Source: CAIKMD01 sp963729935
Lineage (GTDB): Bacteria > Pseudomonadota > Alphaproteobacteria > ATCC43930 > CGMCC-115725
Assembly (NCBI GenBank): GCA_963729935.1
Contig: CAVSPW010000002.1
Coordinates: 1,054,001-1,118,000, forward strand
Direction of reading: 5' to 3'
DNA length: 64,000 nucleotides
Shown: positions 27,155-36,174 of the stretch, piece after piece
Layout of the letters: every line of letters starts with the position of its first letter
Position numbering within the stretch: position 1 is the first letter of the stretch
Translations under genes and position numbers: made by a program
Notes under the pieces: generated by a model
Told to the model about the DNA's origin: nothing
The model's database searches: none
What the model saw: only the letters and a program-made list of their open reading frames with translations

Positions 27155-28034
27155 GCGGCGCGCATCGATTGCCGATTTCGCCGAAGGCGCGGGCGCGGTT
27201 CTCCTCTACGCGTTTTTCTGGCTATTGCCGCTCGATTGGGCCTCGGGCCTCGGCGGGTTCATCGCGCGCACGATCGGCCCGCATCTCGGCGTCAGCAAAC
27301 GCGCGAGAGAGAATCTGCGCATCGCTATGCCCGAGCTTTCGCCCGAGGAGATCGAGCGCATCGTGCGTGGCATGTGGGACAATCTCGGCAGAGTCTGCGC
27401 CGAATATCCGCATCTGCGGAAGTTCCGCGCCTTCGCCGAGGGCGGACGGATCGAGCACGACGACCGCGGCAATATTTTGGGAACACGAGCCGCGGGCAAG
27501 CGCTACATCTTCTTCTCGGCTCATTACGGGAATTGGGAGATCGCGATCCGAACCGCTACCCAGGCCGGGTTCGCGGTCACCGCCGTCTATCGTGCCGCGA
27601 ATAATCCGATCGTCGACCGGCTCATCGCCTGGACGCGCGGCGCCGACGGCGGCGAGCTCGTGCCCAAGGGCGCCATCGCCGCCTACAAGGCGTTCGGCGC
27701 GCTGCGTTCCGGCCGGGAATTATGCATGCTGGTCGATCAGAAGATGAATGACGGAATCCCGGTGCCGTTCTTCGGCCGCGAGGCGATGACCGCGCCGGCA
27801 CTGGCGCGGCTGGCGCTGCGCTTCGATTGCGCGGTGGTCCCGGTGCGGGTCGAGCGCATGAGGGGCGCGCATTTTCGCATCACCACGGAACCGCCGCTCG
27901 AATTGCCGCACACCGGCGACGACGCGGCCGATACGCTCGCGCTCATGAAGGCGGTCAATGCCGTCATCGAGCGCTGGATCCGCGAGCGGCCGGAACAGTG
28001 GTTCTGGCTGCACCGGCGCTGGCCTGACGCGTAG
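27147..28034 (+). CDS. lpxL: Lipid A late acyltransferase (LpxL/HtrB family)
   Basis: A 295-residue inner-membrane acyltransferase that adds a secondary acyl chain to Kdo-lipid A. The catalytic region is FFSAHYGNWEIAI (HxxxxD/E-type), followed by VYRAANNP, MLVDQKMNDGIPVPFFG and an RPEQWFWLHRRWP end typical of the family. It closes the operon: msbA, acyltransferase, waaA, lpxK and lpxL overlap or nearly touch throughout, so a single transcript is expected. Choice of acyl chain cannot be read from the sequence. Confidence 0.93.
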   Translation: MAERRASIADFAEGAGAVLLYAFFWLLPLDWASGLGGFIARTIGPHLGVSKRARENLRIAMPELSPEEIERIVRGMWDNLGRVCAEYPHLRKFRAFAEGGRIEHDDRGNILGTRAAGKRYIFFSAHYGNWEIAIRTATQAGFAVTAVYRAANNPIVDRLIAWTRGADGGELVPKGAIAAYKAFGALRSGRELCMLVDQKMNDGIPVPFFGREAMTAPALARLALRFDCAVVPVRVERMRGAHFRITTEPPLELPHTGDDAADTLALMKAVNAVIERWIRERPEQWFWLHRRWPDA

Positions 28035-28147
28035 CAAACGCGCGGCGCAGGTCACCAGCGTAGCGCCCTCTTGCGAAGCCCACCAATAGCTAATGCTTCG
28101 CACCACGCCGCCCGGCTGAATTCGCCGGCCGGCTGTGCTATGCGGGA

Positions 28148-30367
28148 TCAATCCTCCGGCATAGGTCCGGCGACGAGAACGGGGTCGAGCCGCACCTGAT
28201 ACCAATTTAAGCCCCAGTGGAGATTGGGACCCGTGGCGCGGCCGGTGGCGCCGAGCGTTCCAATGATCTCGCCTTGCGCGACCTTCTCGCCCCGCTTCAC
28301 CGCGAGCGAGGCCAGATGGAGATAGACGCTCGAAAGCCCGTAGCCATGATCGATGATCACGGTGCCGCCGGTCAGGAAGAAATCCGCCGCCGCGAGCGTC
28401 ACGATGCCCGCCAAGCTTGCCTTGACCGGCGATCCGCTCGGCGCGGCGATATCGACGCCGGAATGCGGCGCGTGCGGCACGCCGTCCAATATGCTTTGGC
28501 TGCCATAGATGCCGCTGATCCGGCCGAGCACCGGCCATTGCGGCGCGGTCTCGAAAGCGAGCGCATTGCTGTCGACCGCGCGCGCCGCGCTCACCAGCGC
28601 GGCCTCCTTCTCGATGCGCGCGAGCTGCGCCGGATCCGGCGTTACCTTGTCTTGCGGCAGGCCGTCGACGCGGCGGATGTTCCATTGTCGCTTGGCCACG
28701 GCAAGATCGCGATGCGTGCGGCTGCCATCGGCGAAGACGATGTCGAGCGCGGCTCCGGAAGGCGCATCGCGGCCAAAGCCGAAGATGAAGCGCCCATCGG
28801 GCGCGACCCGGATCTTCCGTCCGTCGAGCGCCACTTCCGCGCCGGGATCGACCTGCCCGCGCACCAGCCCGCCTTGCTCCGTCGCACCGTCGAGCACGAG
28901 CGTGCCCGCCTGCGCGGCACCGGTGAGCAGCAAAACGAAAAGCAACCCCAGCAGCTTGCCTTGGACCGATGAAGGCGCCTTGCGCTTGCCGCGTTTGGGC
29001 GCGCCCTCGGCCGTCGCGAAGACCGTGCCGTCGTGAAATTCGATCGCGAGCGCAACGCCCGGAGCCACTTCGGCGGCGCCGGTGACGAGCTTGCCGTCGA
29101 CGCGCACCATCGCGTAGCCGCGCTCCAGGACCTGATCGAGAGCGCGGCGAAAGGATTGCAGCCGGCCCGCCGCCGCCTCGACCAGCTTCGTGTTGCGCTC
29201 GACGAGCCGCGCGATCGCGTGACGCAGCCGGGGCGGGAAATCATCGAGCCGCTCGCGCGCGCGGGCGATCGGCGCGGCCAGAGCGGCGGGGCTCATCCGG
29301 CTCGCGGCGGCGTCGAGTCGGAGGCGATCGGCGCGAACCAGTTGGCGCAGCGCGTTGCCAAGGCGCTCGGCGCGGTCGTCGAGTTTTTGCGCGGCCGTGC
29401 CGATGAGACCCGCGGGCTCGGGCAGACCGCGGCCGAGGCCGGTCACATGGCTGCGCCGCTCGGCGAGCCATCGCGACAGGCCCGTCGAGAGACGCATGGC
29501 CTTGGCTTGGAGCTCGGCGATGAGTTCGGAGCGCACCGGCACCGCCATTTCGGCGGCCGCCGTCGGTGTCGGCGCGCGTCGGTCGGAAGCAAAATCGATC
29601 AAGGTCGTGTCGGTCTCGTGGCCGACCGCCGAAATGAGCGGGATCGACGAGGCGGCGGCGGCGCGCACCACGACCTCCTCGTTGAAGGCCATCAGGTCCT
29701 CGAGGCTGCCGCCGCCGCGCGCGACGATCAGAAGATCGGGCCGCGGCACCGCGCCGCCGGGCTTCAACGCGTTGAAGCCCGCGATCGCCGCCGCCACTTG
29801 CTCGGCGGCGCCTTCGCCCTGAACCGCGACCGGCCAGACCAGAACGCGGCGCGGAAAGCGATCGTCGAGCCGATGCAAGATATCGCGGATGACGGCGCCC
29901 GTGGGCGAGGTCACGACCCCGATCACGCCGGGGAGATAGGGCAGCTTCTTCTTGCGCTCGGGCGCGAAGAGGCCTTCGGCCTCGAGCTTCTTCTTGCGCT
30001 CCTCCAAAAGCTTCAAGAGCGCGCCCACCCCCGCCAATTCGACGCTCTCGATCACGAGCTGGTATTTGGAGCGCCCGGGATAGGTCGTGAGCTTGCCCGA
30101 GCAGACGACTTCCATCCCGTCTTCGGGCTTCAAGCCGAGCCGCGCGGCGACCGGCCGCCAGATCACGGCATCGAGCACCGCCTCTTCGTCCTTGAGCGCG
30201 AGATAGCAATGTCCGGAGCCCACCCGCTTGAAGCCCGAGATTTCGCCGCGCACCCGGACATAGGCGAAATTCTGCTCGACCGTGCGCTTGAGCAAGGCCG
30301 AGATCTCTCCCACCGAATATTCGGGCAGGTTGCTGCGCAGTTCGGCAAGAGAGGGGCTTTCGGTCAT
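28148..30367 (-). CDS. xseA: Exodeoxyribonuclease VII large subunit fused to M23 peptidase
   Basis: One uninterrupted 739-codon frame. Residues 1 to about 471 are a full-length XseA: OB-fold VRGEISGFKR-GSGHCYLALKD, then the catalytic core GVIGVVTSPTGAVIRD, ARGGGSLEDLMAFNEE, SAVGHETDTTLIDFASDRRAPTP, a coiled-coil part, and the usual basic tail ending QGKLL. Then, with no stop, comes a hydrophobic signal-like segment (LLGLLFVLLLTGAAQA, about 472-487) and an M23 zinc-peptidase domain (HSGVD at about H635/D639, YLHL at H684, NLHWGL at H717). In related bacteria an exported M23 peptidase gene may follow xseA. Here no in-frame ATG or GTG separates them, only a TTG inside the hydrophobic segment. 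It could be a true fusion, internal TTG initiation, or lost stop through mutation or sequencing error. Confidence 0.88.
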   Translation of the reverse strand: MTESPSLAELRSNLPEYSVGEISALLKRTVEQNFAYVRVRGEISGFKRVGSGHCYLALKDEEAVLDAVIWRPVAARLGLKPEDGMEVVCSGKLTTYPGRSKYQLVIESVELAGVGALLKLLEERKKKLEAEGLFAPERKKKLPYLPGVIGVVTSPTGAVIRDILHRLDDRFPRRVLVWPVAVQGEGAAEQVAAAIAGFNALKPGGAVPRPDLLIVARGGGSLEDLMAFNEEVVVRAAAASSIPLISAVGHETDTTLIDFASDRRAPTPTAAAEMAVPVRSELIAELQAKAMRLSTGLSRWLAERRSHVTGLGRGLPEPAGLIGTAAQKLDDRAERLGNALRQLVRADRLRLDAAASRMSPAALAAPIARARERLDDFPPRLRHAIARLVERNTKLVEAAAGRLQSFRRALDQVLERGYAMVRVDGKLVTGAAEVAPGVALAIEFHDGTVFATAEGAPKRGKRKAPSSVQGKLLGLLFVLLLTGAAQAGTLVLDGATEQGGLVRGQVDPGAEVALDGRKIRVAPDGRFIFGFGRDAPSGAALDIVFADGSRTHRDLAVAKRQWNIRRVDGLPQDKVTPDPAQLARIEKEAALVSAARAVDSNALAFETAPQWPVLGRISGIYGSQSILDGVPHAPHSGVDIAAPSGSPVKASLAGIVTLAAADFFLTGGTVIIDHGYGLSSVYLHLASLAVKRGEKVAQGEIIGTLGATGRATGPNLHWGLNWYQVRLDPVLVAGPMPED

Positions 30368-30411
30368 GGCGCGCTATGATACAAGACGCGCGGCAAGCAA
30401 GGGAGTGGCGG

Positions 30412-31686
30412 ATGAGGGTCTTGGTCGTGGGGTCGGGCGGGCGCGAGCACGCGCTCGCCTGGGCGATCGCGGCCTCCCCGCTCTGCGATGCGCTGTTTTG
30501 CGCGCCGGGCAATCCCGGCATCGAGGCCGAAGCCATATGCGTCCCGGTCGCGGCAAGCGATCTCGACGGGATTTTGGCTCTCTGTCGGCGCGAGCATATC
30601 GACTTCGTCGTGGTGGGGCCCGAAGGCCCGCTCGTCGCCGGCCTGGTCGACCGGCTCGAGGAAGCCGGCATCGCCGCCTTCGGGCCGAGCGCCGCCGCGG
30701 CCGCGCTCGAAGGCTCCAAAGGCTTCACCAAGGATCTATGCACCAAATACGGCATTCCGACGGCCGCCTATCGGCGTTTCAGCGATCCGCGCGCGGCCAA
30801 GGCTTACGTGCATGCCCAAGGCGCACCGATCGTGGTCAAAGCCGACGGGCTCGCGGCCGGCAAGGGCGTGACCGTGGCCGAGACGACGGCGCAAGCCGAG
30901 GCGGCGATCGACGACGCGCTGCTGAGCCATCGTTTCGGCGCGGCCGGCGCCGAAATGGTGATCGAGGAATTCCTCGAGGGCGAAGAAGCGAGCTTCTTCG
31001 CGCTCACCGACGGCAAGACCGCGCTGCCCCTGGCCTCGGCGCAGGATCACAAGCGCGTCGGCGACGGCGATACCGGCCCCAACACGGGCGGCATGGGCGC
31101 CTATTCGCCGGCACCTTGCGTGACGCCGGCGATCGAGGCGCGGGTGATGGCGGAGATCATCCGCCCGACCCTGGCGGCGATGGCGAAAGAGGGGCGGCCC
31201 TATAAGGGTGTGCTCTATGCGGGTCTGATGCTGACCAAGGATGGGCCCAAGCTCATCGAATACAATGTGCGGTTCGGCGATCCCGAATGCCAGGTGCTGC
31301 TGCCGCGCTTGAAGAGCGATCTTCTGCCCGCGCTGTTGGCATCACGCGACGGCGTGCTCGATGATTTCGATCTGCGCTGGCTCGACGAGGCCGCGCTATG
31401 CGTCGTACTGGCGGCCAAGGGCTATCCCGACAATCCGCTGCGCGGCAGCGAGATCAAAGGCCTCGACGCCGCGGCGGCGAGCGATCCCTCGGTGAAGATC
31501 TTTCACGCCGGCACGAAGCGCCAGGACGGCAAGCTCATCGCCGCTGGCGGGCGGGTCTTGAACGTCGTCGGCACGGGCGCAACCCTCGCCGCGGCGCGCG
31601 AGCACGCTTATGCCGTGGCCGAGCGCATCGACTGGCCCGAAGGCTTTTATCGCCGCGACATTGGCTGGCGCGCCCTCAAACGATAA
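30412..31686 (+). CDS. purD: Phosphoribosylamine-glycine ligase
   Basis: ATP-grasp enzyme of purine synthesis that joins glycine to phosphoribosylamine. The 424-residue protein begins MRVLVVGSGGREHALAW and has FVVVGPEGPLVAGLVD, VVKADGLAAGKGV, GDTGPNTGGMGAYSPAP and YNVRFGDPECQVLLPRL, all PurD signatures. ATG at 30412 follows gggagtggcgg. It is divergent from xseA across only 44 bases, and convergent with tadA. Confidence 0.97.
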   Translation: MRVLVVGSGGREHALAWAIAASPLCDALFCAPGNPGIEAEAICVPVAASDLDGILALCRREHIDFVVVGPEGPLVAGLVDRLEEAGIAAFGPSAAAAALEGSKGFTKDLCTKYGIPTAAYRRFSDPRAAKAYVHAQGAPIVVKADGLAAGKGVTVAETTAQAEAAIDDALLSHRFGAAGAEMVIEEFLEGEEASFFALTDGKTALPLASAQDHKRVGDGDTGPNTGGMGAYSPAPCVTPAIEARVMAEIIRPTLAAMAKEGRPYKGVLYAGLMLTKDGPKLIEYNVRFGDPECQVLLPRLKSDLLPALLASRDGVLDDFDLRWLDEAALCVVLAAKGYPDNPLRGSEIKGLDAAAASDPSVKIFHAGTKRQDGKLIAAGGRVLNVVGTGATLAAAREHAYAVAERIDWPEGFYRRDIGWRALKR

Positions 31687-31705
31687 CGCGCCGCTCAGCG
31701 GCGCG
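31684..31705. terminator. Compact hairpin shared by convergent purD and tadA ends
   Basis: A perfect 8-base stem, CGCGCCGC (31687-31694) with GCGGCGCG (31698-31705), has the tadA stop codon as its three-base loop. It begins immediately after the purD stop (31684-31686). It could terminate both transcripts, although T-runs are weak on both sides. Confidence 0.5.
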
Positions 31706-32141
31706 CGTTAAAGAAATCCTTGAGGAGTGCTCCGGCGCGTTGCTCCTCGATGCCGCCATAGATCTCGGGCCGGTGGTGACAGGTTGAGAGATCGAAGAAA
31801 CGCGGCCCGTGCTCGACCGCACCGCCCTTGGGATCATAGGCCCCGAAATAAAGCCGCCGGATGCGCGCGAAAGAGATCGCCGCCGCGCACATGGCGCAAG
31901 GCTCCAAGGTCACATAGAGATCGCAATCCTCGAGCCGAGGTCCCTCGCGCGAAGCGGCGCCAGCGCGGATCACCAGCATCTCGGCATGGGCGGTCGGATC
32001 CTTGAGCGATTCGACGCGGTTGCCCGAGGCCGCCAGCACCTTGCCGGTCGCGGCGTCGACGAGCACGGCACCGACCGGCACCTCGCCCGAGGCGGCAGCC
32101 CGCGCGGCCTCGTCCAGCGCCCGTTCCATCGGGGATGCCAT
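31695..32141 (-). CDS. tadA: tRNA-specific adenosine deaminase
   Basis: Zinc deaminase that converts A34 to inosine in tRNA-Arg(ACG). The 148-residue protein has the catalytic HAE (H52, E54) and the zinc-binding PCAMC (C82, C85), and the tRNA-recognition-like FGAYDPKGGAVEHG. These distinguish it from cytosine or guanine deaminases of similar size. Divergent from the next gene over 61 bases. Confidence 0.94.
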   Translation of the reverse strand: MASPMERALDEAARAAASGEVPVGAVLVDAATGKVLAASGNRVESLKDPTAHAEMLVIRAGAASREGPRLEDCDLYVTLEPCAMCAAAISFARIRRLYFGAYDPKGGAVEHGPRFFDLSTCHHRPEIYGGIEEQRAGALLKDFFNARR

Positions 32142-32202
32142 GCCTCTGATGCCTTCCTTGTCTCGCCTTGTCTCGCCCGCGCGCGCGGCCTAAAAGACCA
32201 GC

Positions 32203-32916
32203 ATGGCACAACCTGTGATCGGCCTCACGCTCGATTCCGAGCCGCCCGGCGGCTATTCGAAGACGCATCCCTGGTACGCGCTGCGCGAGAATTACTGCAC
32301 GGCGGTGGTCGAAGCCGGCGGCCTGCCGATCCTGTTGCCGCACGAGCCGGAGCAGGTCGAGGCCTATCTCAATCTGGTGGCCGGGCTGGTCGTCACCGGC
32401 GGCGCCTTCGATGTCGATCCGCGCCTCTTCGGTGCGTCGAGCCGGCATGCGAGCGTCACCACCAAGGATCGGCGCACCGAATTCGAGCTCGCCGTGACCA
32501 AGGGCGCGCTCGCTTCCGACAAGCCGGTGCTCGGCATTTGCGGCGGCCAGCAGCTCTTGAACGTCGCCCTGGGCGGAACGCTCATTCAGCACATTCCCGA
32601 CGAGATCGAAAACGCGCTTGCCCATGAGCAGCCCAATCCGCGCACCGAACCGGGCCACCGCGTGGTGATCGAGCGCGGCACGCTTTTGCACCGCATCACC
32701 CAGGCGGACACGCTCGACGTCAACAGCGCGCATCACCAGGCCGTCAAAGACGTGGCGCCGGGCGTCGTCATCGACGCGCGCGCGCCCGACGGCGTGATCG
32801 AGGGGATCGAGGATCCACGCCGGCGCTTCTGCATCGGCGTGCAGTGGCATCCGGAATACGCGATCTCCACCGGCGACAAGCGCATCTTCGCGGCCTTCAT
32901 CGCCGCTTGCCGGTGA
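32203..32916 (+). CDS. Class I glutamine amidotransferase-like hydrolase (PuuD family)
   Basis: A 237-residue peptidase C26-type protein like gamma-glutamyl-gamma-aminobutyrate hydrolase. The nucleophile is C113 in GICGGQQLLNVALGGTLIQ, and the His/Glu pair is in VQWHPEYA. NSAHHQAVKDVAPG is a further family block. There are no putrescine-catabolism genes next to it, so the substrate is uncertain. It shares a one-base TGATG junction with the following pseudouridine synthase gene. Confidence 0.88.
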   Translation: MAQPVIGLTLDSEPPGGYSKTHPWYALRENYCTAVVEAGGLPILLPHEPEQVEAYLNLVAGLVVTGGAFDVDPRLFGASSRHASVTTKDRRTEFELAVTKGALASDKPVLGICGGQQLLNVALGGTLIQHIPDEIENALAHEQPNPRTEPGHRVVIERGTLLHRITQADTLDVNSAHHQAVKDVAPGVVIDARAPDGVIEGIEDPRRRFCIGVQWHPEYAISTGDKRIFAAFIAACR

Positions 32917-33698
32917 TGGAAGGCGAGAGCGCCGCCAAGGGCGAGCGCGTCGCCAAGATTTTGGCGCGCGCGGGGCTGTGCTCGCGCCGCGACGCCGAGC
33001 GCTGGATTGCCGAAGGCCGGGTCGCGCTCCATGGCGAGGTGCTCAAATCGCCGGCCATCAACGTGAGCGACCCGCATGCGTTGAGCGTCGACGGCAAGCC
33101 CTTGCCCGAGACCGAACGTGCGCGTCTGTGGCGCTATCACAAGCCCGCCGGGCTGGTAACGACGCACCGCGACGAGAAGGGACGCGACACCGTCTTCGCG
33201 AAGCTTCCGCCCGATCTGCCGCGGCTCGTCTCGGTCGGACGGCTCGATCTCAATTCCGAAGGCTTGCTGCTCTTGACCAATGATGGCGGGCTGGCGCGGC
33301 GTCTGGAGCTGCCGGCCAATGGCTGGCTGCGGCGCTACAAGGTGCGGGTTCACGGCGCGATCGATCCCAAGCAACTGACGGCGCTTGAGAAGGGCGTCAC
33401 GATCGAGGGCGTTTCCTATGGCCCCATCCATGCCGCTCTCGAGCGCCAGCAGGGCAGCAATGCCTGGCTCATCGTCAGCCTGCGCGAAGGCCGCAACCGC
33501 GAGGTGCGACGGGTGATGGCGCATCTGGAACTGCCGGTGAGCCGGCTGATCCGCCTCGCCTATGGCCCGTTCCAGCTCGGCAATCTCGAGCGCGGCGCGA
33601 TCGAGGAGGTGCCGCAGCGCGTGCTGCGCGAGCAATTGGGCGCCGAGCCGAGCGACAAGCCGGCCGCCAAGAGCAAGCATGCGCGTCATCGCCGGTAA
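32916..33698 (+). CDS. rluB: 23S rRNA pseudouridine synthase, RluB type
   Basis: A 260-residue protein with an N-terminal S4 RNA-binding domain (RVAKILARAGLCSRRDAERWI) and an RsuA/RluB catalytic domain. The catalytic aspartate is D111 in SVGRLDLNSEGLLLLTN. REGRNREVRRVMAHLELPVSRLIR is the conserved C-terminal block. It lacks the long basic tail of some homologues. RluB versus RluE/RsuA specificity is inferred from overall layout. Its last 20 bases overlap rsmD. Confidence 0.88.
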   Translation: MEGESAAKGERVAKILARAGLCSRRDAERWIAEGRVALHGEVLKSPAINVSDPHALSVDGKPLPETERARLWRYHKPAGLVTTHRDEKGRDTVFAKLPPDLPRLVSVGRLDLNSEGLLLLTNDGGLARRLELPANGWLRRYKVRVHGAIDPKQLTALEKGVTIEGVSYGPIHAALERQQGSNAWLIVSLREGRNREVRRVMAHLELPVSRLIRLAYGPFQLGNLERGAIEEVPQRVLREQLGAEPSDKPAAKSKHARHRR

Positions 33699-34245
33699 GC
33701 ATCGCGGGCGAAAACTGCTCGCGCCCGAAGGCAAGGGGGTCCGGCCGACGAGCGAGCGGGCGCGCGAGGCGCTGTTCGATATCCTGGCGCATGGCAGGCT
33801 GAGCGACGGGCCGGCTTATGAGGATGCGCAAGTGCTCGACGCCTTCGCCGGCACCGGCGCCTTCGGGCTCGAAGCCTTGTCGCGCGGCGCGCGGCGCGTC
33901 ACCTTCATGGAAAAGGATCGCCAGGTGCGCGCGCTGCTGCAGCAGAACGTCGAGATGCTCGGCGAGACGCAGCAGGCGGCGATCCTATCGGCCGATGCGA
34001 CGCGGCCGCCGCGCGCGAGCGGCGCCTGCTCCCTGGCCTTTCTCGATCCGCCCTATCGCGAGGATCTGGCCGCGCGCGCCCTGAAGGCGCTCGCCGCGAC
34101 CGGATGGCTGGCACCAAGCGCGCTCGTCATCGTCGAACTCGCCGCGCGCGAGGATCTCGAAGCGCCGGCCGGTTTTGAATTGCTCGAAGAGCGCCGCTAC
34201 GGCGCGGCGAAGTTCGTGTTTTTTAGATACGAGACGAAGGCGTGA
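33679..34245 (+). CDS. rsmD: 16S rRNA (guanine-966-N2) methyltransferase
   Basis: A 188-residue class I methyltransferase starting MRVIAGKHRGRKLLAP, then RPTSERAREALFDIL, the SAM loop LDAFAGTGAFGLEALSRGA, and the catalytic DPPY in FLDPPYRED. These are the RsmD hallmarks. It lies at the end of a three-gene overlapping cluster with the amidotransferase and rluB genes. Confidence 0.95.
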   Translation: MRVIAGKHRGRKLLAPEGKGVRPTSERAREALFDILAHGRLSDGPAYEDAQVLDAFAGTGAFGLEALSRGARRVTFMEKDRQVRALLQQNVEMLGETQQAAILSADATRPPRASGACSLAFLDPPYREDLAARALKALAATGWLAPSALVIVELAAREDLEAPAGFELLEERRYGAAKFVFFRYETKA

Positions 34246-34261
34246 CTCACCCTCTCCTTAT

Positions 34262-34275
34262 CCCCCTTGAGGGGG
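34262..34275. terminator. Small hairpin between convergent rsmD and mutL
   Basis: CCCCC-TTGA-GGGGG forms a tight 5-base stem in the 49-base spacer between the two convergent gene ends. The T-run is short on either strand, so termination strength is uncertain. Confidence 0.4.
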
Positions 34276-34294
34276 TTAAATTGGGAGCGTCCTT

Positions 34295-36088
34295 CTATCG
34301 CCGTCCGAACAATCTCTCGATATCCGCAAGCTTCAGCTCGACATAAGTCGGGCGGCCGTGATTGCACTGGCCGGAATGAGGCGTCGCCTCCATCTGACGC
34401 AAGAGCGCGTTCATCTCCTCGGGCAATAGCCGCCGGCCCGCGCGCACCGAGCCATGGCACGCAAGCGTGCCGCAGACCTCCTCGAGCTTTTCCTTCAAGG
34501 AAAGCGCGTTGCCGAGCTCGGCCAGCTCGTCGGCGAGGTCGCGGATGAGGCCCTGCACGTCGATCTCGCCCAAAAGCGCCGGGACCTCACGCACCACCAC
34601 CGCGCCCGCGCCGAAAGCCTCGATCACGAGGCCCAGCTCGGCGAGCTCGCTTGCGCGCGCGGCAAGCCGCGTGACGGCATCTTCGTCGAGCTCGACCACT
34701 TCGGGCAAGAGCAGGATCTGGCGTGCGACGCCCGAGGAACCGAGCGCCTCTTTCATGCGCTCATAGACGAGGCGTTCATGCGCCGCGTGCTGATCGACGA
34801 TGACGATACCGTCTTCGGTTTGCGCGACGACATAGGTCTCGTGCAGCTGCGCGACGGCGGCGCCCAGGGGAAAGCCTGCTGCTTCGGCCGCGATGTCCTG
34901 CGGCGCACGCGCGGCGGGCGCGGCGAGATCCTGCGCCTCATGCAAACTTAAGGGCGCCTGATATTCGGCCGCCGCCTCCGCGAGCCCTGGGGGCACAAAG
35001 GGCGACGGATAGCGAAATCCTTGGCCGCCGGGACGAAACGAAGCCAGCGCGGATTCGGCCACCGTGGTGGAGGCGCGATGCCCGGCCGCGGCCAAGGCTT
35101 GGCGCAATGCGCCGACGATCAAGCCGCGCACCAGGCTCGCATCGCGGAAGCGCACCTCGGCCTTGGCGGGATGGACGTTGACGTCGATCGCCTCGCCCGG
35201 CCCGTCGAGGAACAGCGCCACCATGGGATGCCGGTCGCGGGCGAGAAAATCCTGATACGCCCCGCGCACCGCGCCGACCAGAAGCTTGTCGCGCACCGGA
35301 CGGCCGTTGACGAAGAGATATTGGTCGCGCGCGGTCGCGCGGTTCAAGGTCGGCAGGCCGGCAAGGCCGGTGAGCGTGAACCCTTCGCGCTCGGCCGCGA
35401 TCGCCAGCGCGTTGTCGGCGAAGTCGCGGCCCAGAATCGCCGCCAGCCGCTCGCGCCGCGCATCGTTGCCGGCAAGGTCGCGCGCGACCGCGTTGAGGCG
35501 CAAGAGGATGCGGTCTTCCTCGCCGCTCACCGTGAAGGCGATGCCGGGATAGGCCATGGCGAGACGCTCGACGGCGTCCACGGCCGCTTCGCGCTCGGCG
35601 CGCGGCGATTTCAAGAATTTCAAGCGCGCCGGCGTCGCGTAGAAAAGATCGCGCACCTCGACTCGCGTGCCTTGCGACAAAGCCGCCGGAAGCGGCGCGG
35701 CTTTGTCGCCGCCTTCGACCGCGATCGACCACGCGCTGCCGGCGCCGCGCTTGCGGCTCGCGATGGCGAGCCGGCTGACCGCGCCGATCGAAGGCAGCGC
35801 CTCGCCGCGAAAGCCCAGACTGTCGATGCGCAAGAGATCGTCGTCCGGCAGCTTCGAGGTGCAATGCCGCTCGACCGCGAGCGAGAGCTCGTCCGCGCTC
35901 ATCCCGATCCCGTCATCGGCGACGACGATCAGGCTCTGTCCGCCTTCGCGCAAAGTCACGTCGATGCGCGTGGCCCCGGCATCGATCGCGTTTTCGACGA
36001 GTTCCTTGATCGCCGAGGCGGGACGCTCGACCACCTCGCCCGCAGCGATGCGGTTGACGACGACCGGCGGAAGCTGACGGAGAAGCAT
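34295..36088 (-). CDS. mutL: DNA mismatch repair protein MutL
   Basis: A GHKL ATPase that links MutS recognition to strand excision. The 597-residue protein begins LRQLPPVVVNRIAAGEV and has NAIDAGATRIDV, DDGIGMSADEL, SLGFRGEALPSIG and QGTRVEVRDLFYATPARLKF. A variable linker is followed by a C-terminal dimerisation domain ending in CHGSVRAGRRL and QCNHGRPTYVEL. The C-terminal QCNHGRPT motif is present, as in endonuclease-type MutL; the DQHAAHERLVYE block is also intact. ATG at 36088 fits the family; ATG at 36097 is an alternative. Confidence 0.95.
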   Translation of the reverse strand: MLLRQLPPVVVNRIAAGEVVERPASAIKELVENAIDAGATRIDVTLREGGQSLIVVADDGIGMSADELSLAVERHCTSKLPDDDLLRIDSLGFRGEALPSIGAVSRLAIASRKRGAGSAWSIAVEGGDKAAPLPAALSQGTRVEVRDLFYATPARLKFLKSPRAEREAAVDAVERLAMAYPGIAFTVSGEEDRILLRLNAVARDLAGNDARRERLAAILGRDFADNALAIAAEREGFTLTGLAGLPTLNRATARDQYLFVNGRPVRDKLLVGAVRGAYQDFLARDRHPMVALFLDGPGEAIDVNVHPAKAEVRFRDASLVRGLIVGALRQALAAAGHRASTTVAESALASFRPGGQGFRYPSPFVPPGLAEAAAEYQAPLSLHEAQDLAAPAARAPQDIAAEAAGFPLGAAVAQLHETYVVAQTEDGIVIVDQHAAHERLVYERMKEALGSSGVARQILLLPEVVELDEDAVTRLAARASELAELGLVIEAFGAGAVVVREVPALLGEIDVQGLIRDLADELAELGNALSLKEKLEEVCGTLACHGSVRAGRRLLPEEMNALLRQMEATPHSGQCNHGRPTYVELKLADIERLFGRR

Positions 36089-36174
36089 GGGCCTCATTGT
36101 GCCCCGGCGAGAAGCTTTCGCCAAGGAAGAGTGGGGGCCGCGAGAGCGGGCGCGCGAACTCGAAAGCAAGGCCC

